Assembly (NCBI RefSeq): GCF_037975245.1
Contig: NC_092563.1
Coordinates: 29,849,960 to 29,913,959 of the forward strand
Length of the DNA stretch: 64,000 nucleotides
Source of the DNA: Apostichopus japonicus
Taxonomy: Eukaryota > Echinodermata > Holothuroidea > Aspidochirotida > Stichopodidae
Direction: 5' to 3'
In this document: positions 21,801-36,800 of the stretch, in pieces
Position numbering within the stretch: the stretch's first letter is position 1
Layout of the letters: every line of letters starts with the position of its first letter
The notes under the pieces: generated by a model
Database searches by the model: none
What the model was told of the DNA's origin: nothing
Seen by the model: the letters and a program-made list of their open reading frames with translations, nothing else
Program-made: the position numbers and the translations under genes

Positions 21801-24800
21801 TTGCTGCTGGGAGGTCTGGTAGCTTCTCGTGTGGAATCTTTACTGGTACGGAGGGAGTTGGCACAGGCTTGGGCCGATTCGACCTTCGACCAAGAGTTGC
21901 AGTTGCTGGCTGGTTGGCCATGGGTGTAAAATTTGCACCCATGGGTGCATAATTTTGGCATGGGGAGGAAGAAGGGGTACTATCTCCACTGGATGAGGCA
22001 CTACCAGAACTTTGCTGTTTTAAAATAAAGCAGGGAACCTTTTGCTCTCAAGTTGAAAAATGAAGATGAAATGAATTATTTTAATCTCCAAAATTCTGGT
22101 ACTTATTTCAAAACTTTTGAAACTCAAAATTATATGTATTTGTATACATATATGGTAACCTACAGCATGCTGTTACTCGATTTCACGACTGTGCGGTGAT
22201 CTTCAGACAACGCCGCACAGGCGTGAAACTCAAGTAACAACATGCTATATGTTACCATCAGTATATGATACTATGCACTTGCTCTACTTCTGTTTTGAGC
22301 ATTTTTGAATGTGAACAACTGAATCTTTGTGTTTGGTATGGATTATATTAGTGGCCTTCAACTTTTAGGTCCACAACCCGGGATCATCCATGAGCATTGC
22401 ACCATGATCCACCAGACTCCCACCCCTCAAAGCTCAGAATCCCCGACACTAGCTTGGACCTTGGACGTCAGGAAGCTTCCAAACTAGAGATAAATTTTCT
22501 GACATTTGGAACATTTCCTGCAGATCCAGAGGCAATGTTTCCCGACCGACTTTTTGAGTATAGTTTTAGGGATCATTGGATCAAACAGGTAAATGGTAAC
22601 TGAGGAGTAGCCATACAGACTGGTGTAACTGTACAATTCTGCCAGAGTGGTTGAATGTATCTAATTATGTGTTAATATTTCCAAAGTTTGGTCAAAATCA
22701 TGAAAACCTTATCCCAACAAAAGAAACATCTTTTAATGGCTGTACCTGTAGTTTGTAAAAGGCTGTTTACTATTATGAAACAAACCAGATGAGCAAATAT
22801 GTTGCGCACTTCCCTCTAATGTTTCTGCCAGATCCATACATCATACATTTTCCAGCCCTCTAACCACCCCCCCCCCCACCCTACCCCCTTCCCATACTCT
22901 TCATGTGATAATAATGATAATGATGCATTGACATACAAAAGCAACTTCTGCATTTCAATATCATGGCCAATACTTACCTATTATTGAGCAAACAGAAACA
23001 ATAATTTTAATGGCATGCTTTGCAATTATCAAGACCACATTGCCTCCCAAAGTTATAACCAAATTCTCCTTACAAACAAATTGAATGTTAAGTCCAATTT
23101 TAAATGTTTGTTCTATAAGTGAGTACGCTTTCTGTACATTTAGTACTTGGCTAAGATTACAGATCTGTGTGGTAGCTTACACCTGGTGAATGATTGTTAG
23201 TATGAAGTGCCAAATCATACATACCTAGAACTGCGTCGATACCATTGAAACCTACTGTTGAAACCTTTACTGTCGATACCTATACTCTCGAAACCGAATG
23301 CTGTCGAAACCTATGGATACTGTCGATCTATGGATTTACCGTCGATACTGTCGACCTATGGATTTACTGTCGATACCGATGGATAGCTTTACCTGTGAAA
23401 CATACTGTACACAACAGCACATTCACAGTCATATTAAATATATGAAGTGCAAAATTCCCAAAAGAAAAATGAAAACTCAAAAATGTTGAAAAACTTGCTG
23501 TACCTGTCGTGCATACTCATGATTGGCCTGCATTCCTGCAGTGTATTGTTGTTGAGATGTAGGTGTGCCAGGCCGCATGAACAGAGTGTCTTGAGATGTG
23601 AAACCAGAGTCTTGGGACGATACACTCGAGAGTCTATGGGCCGGGTTTAGAGGGGTGGAGAGGCTACGGTGGCGATGGTGGGCCACTTGATTGGTGGATG
23701 GATGGGAGTGGGCCGAGTGGCTGGAATTTCCAGAGGTCAGGGAACTGCTGGACCGGGAGTCTGCACTGTTCATGCTTCCAATGCTTCCACAGACACTGGA
23801 TTTGCGAGACCCGGAGGAAAGTGTTGGTGACGATGGTGGAGTCTTGGTTTGCAAAAACATGAAGAAAAGTAAATAAAGGACTAAAATATAAAACCCCCGC
23901 AACAAAGGAAAAGTGCATTTCTTTGATTGAATGATAGTGAAAGGCAAGATTCCATTAATTCATGACAACACCTGCTTAAAACATTATGAAAGTCCGTATT
24001 AGTAGCAAATTAATGTCACCTGAATAGGTTCTGAAGCTGAATTGGACAACAAAATGTCTTGTGAATCAAAAAACAAATTTTACAGTTTCCTTCAAGTAAC
24101 TGAATAATATTTATCTGTACGTTGTTAAACCTGTCATCTATCATCCAGTTTTCCAGGAGAGTTTTAGAGATGGCGAGAAAAGCAGGTAGAGGGAGTGGTA
24201 GGGAGTGGTTGGGAGGGGGTGGGAGGAGGGGTCATAAGAGACCAGCATACCCACTGCAATATGAGCCTAATAGTACCAGCATCATGTAAACAACAACAAC
24301 AACGACAACAACAACATGGGACAGATGAAATCACACAAATATTGGTAACATGTCATTTTGAAGCTATATCAAAATGAAGTGCACCCTTATGATTATGAAA
24401 TAATTTAATTTATGACTACTGTTAACACTTTTTGTTTGTGTGTGGGTACATGTTTATGCGGCAATCACGTATGCAACGATTGCCATGTATCTACTTAGAG
24501 AGATGAGAGTGATAAATCAATATATGTATACACTAGCCATACTGAAAGAAAAGTTAACAGAGCTGGTAGCATTTTGTACACGTGTACAATGTCAGCTTCA
24601 AATCTGATACTAAAAGACAGCTTAGCCAGATCCCTTCGCTTTGATTGAGTGATTGTTGTATATATATATACAGGCAGGAAATGTTGATGTTTGTCTTGAG
24701 ACGACCTTTAAATCTGATAATTGCATTAATGGATGCAACTGACTCCAAGATTCTTTTCAAGTTCATTTGATGTTGAGACAAATCACACTGCAAAGGCAAC

Positions 24801-27800
24801 CGGCACTTGGCGTCATCAAATAGAGAACACAGATTTGAAATTGAAGAAAGGAGAAGCCAGGAGTCAGACTAACATTTTGAGGTGATGAAATGTGGTGACA
24901 ATTATGGTCCCCCCAAATTCCCAACTCCATTGTCAGGGGTCCTGAACCAGCCAGTAAAAACAGATCAAACAGGTGAAGGAACAATCACTAGAACCACTTT
25001 TTGAAATGATTGCTGGATGTCTCTATGTTGAGAGAATTGGCTACACTGCAGTCATAACCCCATACCATCATATATATTGTACATGGAGGCCGCTGTACAC
25101 ATGCACACAGACATGTACATTATAGTTGCTTAGTTCTACATGGTGCTTGCACTGACTCCACCATTTGAACAAAGGGTTGTAATAATCAGTGGTATGTAAA
25201 TACCACAGTCAAAATTTGGCATTGCAGTTTACTTCTTTAGTTGTAACCATGATGACAGGTAAAGCATAAACAGTTTCAAATTGGAAAAGATTAATTCCCA
25301 TAACCCATTCAGAGTAAAATAAGAAGCTGTTCCAAACTTATAGTTAATGTGGAACAGGATCGGACAGTTATATTATCCTAATTGGCAATTAAAAGCAAGT
25401 CAACCATCTTTATTCCAGAACATGCAAAGATGTATACAGAAAATGTGCACTTATTCAAATGCTTCCCTATATAGCCCCCCCCCCCCAAAAAAAAAACGAA
25501 ATAGGAACCTCACTGCTGGGGATCAACAATACCATAAAGGCTTCTTTATGTTGTTAGAGATGACTAGAGTATAGGGAGCAACTCTGAGAAACAATACCTC
25601 ATGTATATTCAACCAGTGGAGAGGTGTACTATGGCATTACATTCCATAGAATGGTCATAACAATTTCATTGTACTTAGCATTAGCACTATCTATATATTT
25701 TCACATTGCACATTGTTATGTTTCTCTGAACCATAGAAAAATACTTTGTTTTACTGAGGTCAAGAAGAGGGTGGGGGGTGGGAGGAGGGGGTGAATGAGT
25801 TTGGGGATTTTAATGAATTTTAACTGTGTTTATGTAAAACATGGCCCAGAGTCTAGAATGTTCTGAAGATACAGAAAGGTTTACTTACAAACCAATAACA
25901 AACATAAAAATCCAAACCATAAAATGCAGAGAAAGAAAAGATTACCAACTGAAAACAAAACCCACTATGCATCTAAAAAGCGAGAGGCGTACCTCTGTAC
26001 ATGAGAACTACTGCAGAACTAACAGACCAACAGAAGGTGTCACCAACATAAATGAAATACCAAAACCCTGTTGTAAAGGACAAAATCATGCTGTCATGCA
26101 AATTTCATAACCAAAGTGTGCTGTGCTTTTTTCCCCCATATATTTGTTTTATGCAGGTTGCAAAAATTTGGCAGAATTTGTCTTTTTTCGTTCCTTTGGA
26201 ATTTGTTAGCATTTACCCTAGGTTCCTCTCTGACAGACAGTTCCACTTTACCAGAGGGGGGTGGTGGTGGCTGCTGGCCTTTGTTAATGTAATCGCCCGC
26301 AAGGGCTGGTAGCTCAACGTAATGATCTGAATCATCGCCATCATCATCAAAGACGACCTCTTCTGCAATTTTATTCAAAGGCGGGGTTTGTCTAACTGGC
26401 TTCAACTGTAGGTGTCAAGAACGACCAACTTATTACAGCGAATTGAAATCAAAATGACAAATTAATGGGGGGGGAGGGGAAGGGGTAGGGTTCAAAGATT
26501 GAAAATCTACATAATGGAAAAAAAAGCTATGGGCTTTGAAAGTTTAGATTATGTTAACATCAGTTTCGTCAGACAAACTTCTAACTTTGCAATAAAAAAC
26601 TCCTAAACTCCATACTCCACCTGTTAATTTTCATAACTGTAAAAATTGGGCAAAAATCAAACACATTAGTTACATATTACATAGGGTAAAGTCATTTACT
26701 TCATTCACGTTTGGATTTTAAACAGATTAAAAAAAAGAAAGAGTCAATGCGATCGATCAATCATTGTAAGATAAAGAGTGGTAAAATTCAGACAAGTTAC
26801 GTTGGTGTTGCCATGGTACCAGCCAAAGTGATCTTGCCCTAATCGCTGGCATTGCACAAGATTCATTTCCATGCCATAAAAGCAAACATTTTGTGCAACT
26901 ACAATGGAAATCTTGTAATTACCATGCACTCAATTAGCCTATAAAGCTACAAAACAGATTGATGTATAAGATATATAAGAATTTAAATTCAAACTGACCA
27001 GTCTTTCGTTTAGTATGATGGTTGGGGAGGGGTAAGGGGAGGGGAAATGGGAGGGGCAAGGGGAGGGGAAGGGAGGCGGATGGATGGGAGAAGTGACACC
27101 AAAATTCCCAAATCAGACTTAATTACTGCCTATAAAAGTTGTTAATTACACAGACATACCTTCCACTAAACATGTGGGACATTTCTAGTACTGTCCTTCT
27201 TCTTGGGAAAACATTTTAATATTAACTTCACCCTATTCTACTTTATTTTTTCATTTGTTTTATAAACTTCCAAAAACCTCAAAGTTTTACAGTGATAACG
27301 TTTGCTTTATTTTTTTGCGTTTATTTTTGTTTCCTGTTTGAGGTACACCACACTTACATATGTCATCTGGTTCTCTAGACCTTTGACATCTAATATGACC
27401 TGTTCACTGGCAGGTGGTAGGTCTAGGGGGTCCTTGGTTTGCTCTCCGAGTTCCTCCACGACTGACTGCAGGTGCATGATCTCTCCCAGCATAGAAAGCT
27501 CTTCCTCCTGCAAAAATGGAAAAAAAGAATAAGGAAATAGAACTTTTTCAACATATGGATGGCAGAGAAACAATTATGCTGTAAATGTCACAAATACGGT
27601 CAAAAACAGGTATAATTCACTGACCTGTCTCCATCCATTCACTTAGATCTTCAGTGTTTCAAACGTAGAACAGAGAATTACTTTCAGGGTGTGCCTGAAT
27701 CCGATCTTTAATCCTACTGATCTTGGAAATTGGATGGCTTCAGACCTTTCCAATATAGTAATTAATCTATGCCTAAACTGGGAAGGCAGTTGAAGGGGTG

Positions 27801-30800
27801 GGGGAGGGGGGATAGGGGATTAGAGGTCAGGAGATGGAAGTATGAGAGGAGTAATAACAGATGTATTTCTACTATGTCTACTGTATTACTTCTGGGTGAT
27901 TTGGGCAGCTAAAGAGTTTGACAGACAATGTTCACCACCAGTTTCCACAGATGTCGAACAAATTATCAATGATGCTAAATTTCAATTTGGGAATTGTACT
28001 GAAACTGCAAATATACCATCCTTGGATGGTTCTGCTTACTGCACTGAATGCCTCTATAGCATCTATAGCATTGCAATAGGTATTATCCAATCTGCATTTG
28101 GTTAGTGCTTTGAAGCACAAGTCAATATATATGCAATGAATATTCACTGCGATTATAATGCAATACCCTTACTGTAAATCTAAATCATCAATTACGAACG
28201 GGTTTCTCGTAGCAATCATAACAAGGGCAATAACCACCCATTCCAAGAAATGATCAAATGTCTCCAAAGAATGCCAAGAAAAAATCCATGAATAGAGCCT
28301 AAGACTTAATTATCAATATTACTACTGCTGGAGTGGTGCTCAGCAAACCTTCCACTCATCAAATAGGACAACAGTCAAAATTCTCAAATTAATAGGGGAC
28401 GTGGTGAAGAAAATTCCTTTGTCTCTGCGAGCGAGGAGCCCAGGAGGGTTTTCACCTTTGAGATGATTTCGTCTTATATCTTAATATTTCTTATCATATC
28501 TGTAATAGTCTTCTGTTCTTTTATTTCCATTTGCAGTCCCTTACAAACAAATTCTTATTTTCAATCCATCAATCATATCCTAACACAGTTTGACATCTTT
28601 GCGCTTGCAGCGATCTATCATTCCTAGACCTATGGCACTGCTTGCTGGGCTGGTTGCTATGGTGATTAAATCTCCCTAGGATATCCAGGGGTAGAGCTAA
28701 GATGCAGACATTTCTGTATCAGCTGGGGTACTAGATGCTCTGTGTAAAGGCCATGTTGGGATGACAGAGATATCTCAACTCAAAGAACCATGGAGATAAC
28801 TAAGAACTAGAGAAGGTCATAGTTCACCATAAGCTTTCACAACAACTACTTGGAATGTGATCATTAGCTTGACTTTGACTCCCTTGTAAGTTATATACTG
28901 GTATAGTGTTTCCAGATAGATATCCATTGATTTTTCTACACATGTAAATTAGGCTTTAATACATTGTTGTTCTCCTAGCCCATACCATCATTTCAATATC
29001 TCTTTATTCTTTAGGTGCTGATCTTTAGTTTCCTGGGGCTTGTTATCATAGCTATAAATCATTCTCCAATTTGTGTTCTGTGATCTTATTTCATAACATG
29101 TATAATGTGACAGATGTTAAATCAATTGAATGTGGTCACAGAAGACTCTTCTTCGGTTACATTTCCATCACATGCCCACTTTTCAGCCATATCTACCACA
29201 ACTGACTGTAGTGCAAGTGGTACACACCGACCATGGAAACTGTTCCTGTTTGTTATACATGGGGGGGGAGGGGGAGGGGGAATAAGCTGGTATTAACTGG
29301 TATCAAAGTAATTTAATAAATTAATTTAGCCTTACTAGTTCAAAGTCAAACGCTTCAGTTGTATTGATTTTTATATGCATATATGACCCGAGAGGCCTAG
29401 CCACAGGTGTACTATGAAAGTGATGTGGGCCTATAATGAGTGATTACAGGTGTACTATGAAAGTGATGTGGGCCTATAATGAGTGATTATGTTTTTCTCA
29501 TGACAATACATCAGATTTTCTCAAGGCTTCTTGAACATCTTGTAACAAATCAACTCTACATATGTATTGTAGCCCACTGTACCAGTGTGTTGAGACTGCT
29601 TTACATTAATACAGGTATAGCCACAGTAGCTCCATTAAAAACCATTAGTGTCAGTTTTAACTTTCACTTACACAGGCCTACATCAGTTTACCTTACAGTA
29701 TGCTCAGCAAAATTTGAGAGAACTCAGACTGTGACATTTAATAGGCAGCTAGCATTATACGAAAGAAACCTGACGTTACAAAAGTTGAAATGTCCTCAAA
29801 ATGGGGAGGGGAAGGAGAGGTGTACCATGGCCAGGAAGGGGGCTAGTAATCACCTGTCTCACTACTCTTTGTCACTGTTACTCTCAGAATACATATATGT
29901 ATATATATATAGTATGACAGTGGTACAATTCGTTATACTTGTGGTAGAGCATAAGAACAACTCCTACTGGGAAATACCACCGCAAACCCTCCCACAAGGG
30001 CATTGACATCTAGAGGAACCAACCTTTCTCTCTGAGTTCAAACAGATAAAGTGTAGAAGACAAATTTCTCCAGTCATAAACACAAAACATTACAACTTTC
30101 TGATTTTCAATAGGAAAGAGCTTTTATATGAATTGTTATGCTCTCTCCAAATTCATGACGGTTTTGAAAGCTCATTTGTATTACTTTACAAGATGCTCAT
30201 ACTTGTATATTATGACCAGCTCCATTCACTGTATCTATTAATGTAAGAGGAGCACAACTGACTGTTGTTGGCAGTGCCGTGGCTACCATGTGGTAAGCAC
30301 ACGATGTGTATTAAGCCACGTCATCTTCCCGGGAGGCATTTCTGGTCTACCATACATACCATGGTGATTCTTCATATGTACTGTGACTGGGGATGAATCA
30401 AGTCTTCTGCATGCTGTTCAAACACACTGAACACTCAAGGAATGACTTTGGATTTTTATAAATGACAAGTCTTACAAGACACACACTTGAGGGAGTACCA
30501 TAAATATTAACGTGAGGATTTATACAGTGGTCAAAATATGGAAACGTCGATACGGAATGATACAGTCTGTCTTGTTCTCAGAAGGACCATCCAATTTCTC
30601 TGCCGATGTAAATGCATCCCAGTGTGATGAACTTACCAAAGCTGGTCTCATCAAATTGACCAGACAACAAAAGCGCCCTCTCTCTTCCACCAGCGCTTTT
30701 CGAACAGCCGATTTCTCTGTCTCTTCCAGCAGAACATACATATCACCTACTTCTTGCATAGCTGTATCTAGCTGATACTGCACGCTGGTTTTACCTGCCA

Positions 30801-33800
30801 GAAGGAGAAAAGATAGAAAGTGTACATCACTGTCTGGCACCACGCAGCCACCGTAATCCTAGTAAATCTCTAGCGAATAAACTTGGATTTGATATGTTAA
30901 GTCTGAGGCACATGATAAGCGGTCGGGATTAGATACAACATCTGTTGAAGACATCCTCAAACACAACATAAAAACAATGACTGTGAGGTACACATGGTAT
31001 CACTTTTGAGGTAGTATGGTCGGGCTGTATTCACTCCTGGTGAAATTAAAATATGTAAATTTTTGAAATTACAATAATTTGATAATTATTATATGTACTC
31101 CTGACAGAAGAGAAAAACCTATGTAACATTAACCAGCTAAAAATGATAATAATATGCTAGGAAAGAGAAAGGAATGGGGCAATTTGTTTCTATTAAAGGG
31201 ATATATTCTGGAGACGAGTATCAAATCTAAATACATTTTACTTACGGAATCATGAGAGTTTCTGTGGATATTATTAGAAAGGAGATTTGAATGTACAACT
31301 TTTCCCCGGGCTACAATTTTCTTCTACTTTTGGTTAAGTAATTATCACTCATGTTGTTATATATGTGTTTAATGTGTCATCCAATGATGAGTGACATTAT
31401 GAATGACCACTGTAACCCACCCCTCTATCACAGTACAGAAACTTATAAAAGTTTGATTGGATTTCTTGTGACGTGGACACAGTCCCTCAGTTCAGTTGTA
31501 TTCACTACTGTAAGTCAGTGAAATGTAGACACACCTTTAGATTTCAGCAAGAGAATTGATCTTATTCTATGCATGGGAGTATTTACCCTGTCAGGGTTTA
31601 ATGTTTATACTTTCAATGTTCGAGGTAGGTTATCGAGGGCTTCCTTTATGTAGTTACGATTTACAACAGACGTCTGCGCAGGGTATGTCCATTATCAACA
31701 CCTTCTCTAGCTAAACTGAAAGAAGATTAAATGAAGATGTTGCGTGACGTGTCTCCTCTTTTTGTATCGGCCATAAAAACCTGCTTTCGTAAAATTACTA
31801 ACCAGCGCTTTCAATTTTTAAAAATAATTGCTCTTCCTCCTGAACTCATTAAATGTTAGTAATAAAATTGATGTCAAAAAAAGTTGATTTTTGCCAATTA
31901 TGAACTACCATCCAATCTTAGCTGCTGCTACATCTGTTTCTGTAACCTCTGTCTAAACAAAACTTTAGTAAAATTATGATCCTACTGTGCCTAGGTGCTC
32001 ATAAACCTCCTGATTCAAAAGGAGCTCATAGATCAAATTTAATTGCTAGTTTGCGTTAGTTTCACCAACCAGCCTCAAAGGTCTGTTCACTACAAGATAA
32101 CCATTTATGAATTCAAATACAACCATTTAGATTTTCATAATCTAGTGATACATGAATGAATGAATGAATATTAAATTTACAGCAATTAAAAGAACAAGAT
32201 TTCATCAGACTTTGCCTATTAATATATTTTTTAATATTTGCTGAGATACAGCTTTCTCACTTTTTATTAGCAAAAGTCATCAAACTTGAGCCGGAAAATA
32301 TGACTGATTTTGGAAAATCAAATATATTTTTTGTTTCTTCCATTTAATGCATATCAGATTTTGTCAGGTGAAATGTCTAGGGAGGCAATAAAAGCCTGAA
32401 CAAATTAATTCAACAGTGGTGGGTGGTGGGGGGGGGGCTCTTTAAAACGGTGAAATCTGCAAACAAACAAAAAGATTTCCAAACTCATTAATCTTTGCAA
32501 GCTAGGGCTTCCCTAAACTCCTTTGCCATACTTTAGGTTGTTAATTATCCTCTTTTGACTTGGAATGAAAAAGAGATCGAATCTCTCATTCCAAGCATGC
32601 ACATAATTTCATTTCAGTCATTTAGTAGCATCCTCTTTGCTTGCAACTATTTGGCATCAAGTTGGGAATGAACCTAAACACAACTGTTTCCAAATGATCC
32701 CTTCCTTTAAATCACTCTCACGGTATAACACAGTTTAATGCCATTACTAACCCTCTCCCCACCCCACCCCACCCCTTCCCCACCCCACCCAAAAGTGAAT
32801 TACCTATGTGGTCTCCAACTTGAAACTAAATGCATCCAGTTTTTTGGGGTAATTCTTCATTCGTGCAATTTTAACAACTGAATGGCTTGTGGTTAGTATA
32901 GTAGTAGTTCTATAGTCATCAAGATATTCACTTATTTCCATTCCTGCCAATATTCTATGCATTGTGAGAAGTCTTTCCCATGAATTGTTCTTTTCCTTGT
33001 TTCATGTTCCGGTCCCATTGTTTCCTATCCCTTTGTTCACCACTTCCTCTGTGATATATCCCATAGGTTATCTTCCATTGTTTTCACTTTCAATTTAGAG
33101 ATTTGTTGCTTTATTTTCACAATGAATCATATTCCTGTCTTTGACACAGTTGTTATCATTTCCAATGTAGCTTAATTGCTTCCTCCAGAGACTCCAATCC
33201 AAATCAGGAAACTGTTTCTTGTTGTTTATTTCCTTTTATGTTCCTTCTTTTTCCTCTATCACAGATGATTAATTCTTTTGCTTTATCTGCACCTAAAACA
33301 CGCATCTTTGAGACTATATCCTACCATCAATCCCCCTCCCCCCAACCCTCCTTCACCCCAACCCAAACTAACAGTTTATATTCCACAAAAAACCTTCTTG
33401 ATTTCAGAAATCAAAAGAGAAGAAACAGTTACAGCAAGTTGTACGGGACTGAAAGTTCATGATTTATTTTTTTATCATAAATTGCACAATGACGTGCAAT
33501 GTCCATATAAGCTAATATACAGCTTTGCATTTGTGTGGCACATTGGCCCTTTGCTGAATTCCGAAGCAGATCAAACTATTCCCGGACAAATTGCAAATTA
33601 TATCCAATGGTAGTTCGTCAGTATGAATTTCTTTGTTTTCATGCAAAGGATGCAAAAATATTGGAGATTGAGATCTGTATGAGGGACAGACATCATCATC
33701 ACCAAAGGTTAACTATGTTACGCTGTATACTGCCCCCACATCACCTGTCCTTCTTTTTCATCTGTTTCCCATAAAAGTTTGCCCAATTAGCCGATCAACC

Positions 33801-36800
33801 TGATTATAATCTTTCCCCTAGCTAGTACCAATAAATACAGCTGATTGCAGAATCAATCGACTGCAATCGAAAGGACTTTTGATTGAGGCTATTTTAGTCA
33901 AGCTTCGCCAGAAACTGAAACAATCAACAATCCCAGGAAAACATTGCAGGGGATTTCTAAAGTGACAACATCAATATTAAACATTTAGTGAGTAAACAAA
34001 CTCAATCAAATCAAATCTGTATTTATTGTTCTGTTTATGTTTCATGTTTGTCCTTTATTCTCTCTTGTGTCTTTTGCCAGACCATTTACCAAGACAGGTA
34101 ATTAAACATTCATGATGAAGAATAGCTTAGTTTGAATAAATATTGTTTTTAATTAACAGGGGGAAAACATCTGCTACCAACTAGGTTGACAGAATAGTGG
34201 TAAAATTTATTTATTAGTTGGGGGGGGGGGGCATAGTTTGAAATGGTGTTTTAAATTCAAGTGAAAAAATTAACATCATATGTTTTAAGAGATAGGCATG
34301 ACACATGGAACAAGAGGTTCACATACATCCATTTTCTACCACCAACTTAATGTAACTATTCTCAGTGCAGCTGGGCCATAGTAGCTCTTTACAGCTTGCT
34401 ACTAATAACTCAATTCCTAATTGAGTTATTAGTAGCTCTTTACAGCTAGTTCTTAACGTAACCATTCTCAGTGCAGCTGGGCCTTAGTAGCTCTTTACAG
34501 CTAGCTCTAAATCTTCTGCCATTGAGTGATTGAGTCGTTTAAAAAAAAAAAAATGTAAAAAGTTTTCCTTATCTGTCACTTTGAGGAGCCAACTAATATC
34601 ATTCTTTCTCATCTAGTTTCAAAATGGAAAAAATTCCATTCGCGGATTTCGCGGAAAGTCCAATTTACATGAAACTGTCCGCAAATTCATAATTTGCATC
34701 GGTCCGTTATGAATTTCTTGTCATTGCAAAATGTAGCATTGACATAACTTCCAGGTGACATGCAATAGCGATGTTGACAATGATATTGTTTGAAAGGGCA
34801 GGATGATAAAAGTAAATCATTTTATCCTTAGATAGAAATAAAACAGAACATGTGACCTGCACCCTTGTCAATCAATCATAGAGTCGTACCCAAAATCAAA
34901 TGTTTCCATACATATTAAAAGCTTCAGTTAAGATTATACACCTCAAAAATACCAAAAACATGCAGTCAGGCAGGCAGGCATGCTATCAAGAAATTTGTAA
35001 GAAAAAGCCCAAGAAAATAAATAAATAAAGCAGAAAGATTTTAGCAACCTCTGAATTAATATCTAATTTTCTACCTTTAGGTTATAATCATTAAGCACCA
35101 CAAAAATCTAGCATAATTGATCCCCTACAAGCAAATAACAATGTAAGCAACGAAGAGTATGTATAATTTTCACCATAGCTTTTAACTGTTAGCTCTAATT
35201 TGAATTCCATTCTGTCACCAAGGTTGGCAGACCTACCAGCTATTTTCCAATAAAAATTGACAAAATATTATTCAAAAACAGATTTCAGCAGATATTGGCA
35301 GCCAAAGTGTTATGGTTAGTCAAAGTCAGTGGTGGCATTGGACAACGCAAACCTCTCTGCATTATCAGGGAATAAAGCCAGTCTCAACTGATTTGCGGGC
35401 ATTGAGAGAGGCAGTGACCAGAAACATGCATGGGGTGGGGGAGGGGGGAAGTAGACAGTTATCAGTCTTAATTGTCCTTTGGGTTCTTGCAATTGTTTAA
35501 TATGGATAAGAGGACATGACGGAACAAAGGGGGGGGGGCGAGATAGAGGGCAAGGGAGTTAAGCCAATTAAAATAACAGAAATTAATTAACTTTAACCAT
35601 ATTAATATTCACAGCAATTTATCTACACACATGTCTTAGAACCAGCCTTCAATGTAACTATATCTTTATTGATTGATTGATGTATAAAAGCTAGAAATCT
35701 CCTTGGACGGCCAATCAGATCAGAAGTTAAGAAACAAGGAGATGTACTCTGTAGTTTTTAGCCGGTGGTAAATAACATCAGATTTTATTATTCTATTGAT
35801 ATCATACAGAACGTTTGGTTCCATGAAGGGAACCAACGCTTTGAGTGTTATTCAAGTATTCTACAAACTACAGTATTTTTAAGCTCAATATTCTTGAAGC
35901 GTAGGTTGAAGTTTGTGTGAATACAGTTCGTGTGGGTATAGGTTCCTTCAACATCCCCTTAAAATATGAAGAATGTATTCCATGATTTAGCGCTCCGCCA
36001 TACAGGGTTATATTACTAGAAGTGTATGACTCACGTAAACAAATAGGTGACTGGTAGGAATGTCTACTAACATTAAGTCTCTGTCCTTGTTTAATTCCAG
36101 ACGTTCGAACTTTCGCATGATCCCGACCATAAATCAAGACCAAACAGGATGGAATCAATCGTCTTCTCCACGATAAATTTAGATGTTTATTCAAAGTCCT
36201 ACAGCCTGAATTTTTCCAAAGGAACAACATGACACGCATCAGAACATGGAGATGACATCCATGTTAGTTTTAAATCTCACTTATCATCCCAAAATCCCCA
36301 AAAAAGATCACATTAGGCAGAATACGTTAAGTCTTGATATGTTATAGCACAAGAAAAATGAAAAACAAAAAATGAGGGCTTGTTGTTCAGATATTCACAT
36401 TTATGCTAAAAATGTGCTAAATCTCTATAATGTTCCTTTAGGCTAAGGCTTAACTGAGGTTCATTTTAATCCAGTTTTTTAAATAATGACTCAACCAAAA
36501 CTTGTTGGCTTAACTTCATACACACAACAGAGCACCTTTAGATGCCATCCGATACCACTTGTCCCTGATGAAATTTTGAACGAAATATAACTCACGCCAT
36601 ATTAACGACCATTGAAGTCTTACAGTTTCTGATTGAGTTTTGTGTTGCATCTGAGGAACGCTGACCTAATGGTCTGTGAATTAGACTACATTGTCCAGTC
36701 ACTTTAAATGATGAACACCAGCTGTGTTAAGGGTCATTTCTCAAAGAATTTAAAAGTGTTATGGATATACAATCTGGACTGTTAGTATATAGTGGTCTTG

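Larger units (their letters stand above)
22015..23503. other. MTSS intron 7
   Basis: 1.5 kb phase-0 intron. Contains a long imperfect inverted repeat (22153-22257), a C-run near 22867-22878 and a CTGTCGATACC minisatellite (23232-23412) that lies within 100 nt of the exon 7 donor. Confidence 0.8.

Noticed and set aside
22153-22257. Hammerhead ribozyme in the intron 7 hairpin
   Set aside because: CTGAAGA fits the CUGANGA core, but no pairing stem II followed by an unpaired GAA could be drawn, and no matching cleavage site was found.
29479-30006. 175-codon plus-strand open frame
   Set aside because: Lies inside an MTSS intron on the opposite strand, overlaps a 43-bp duplication and an (AT)n stretch, and shows no domain or coding composition.
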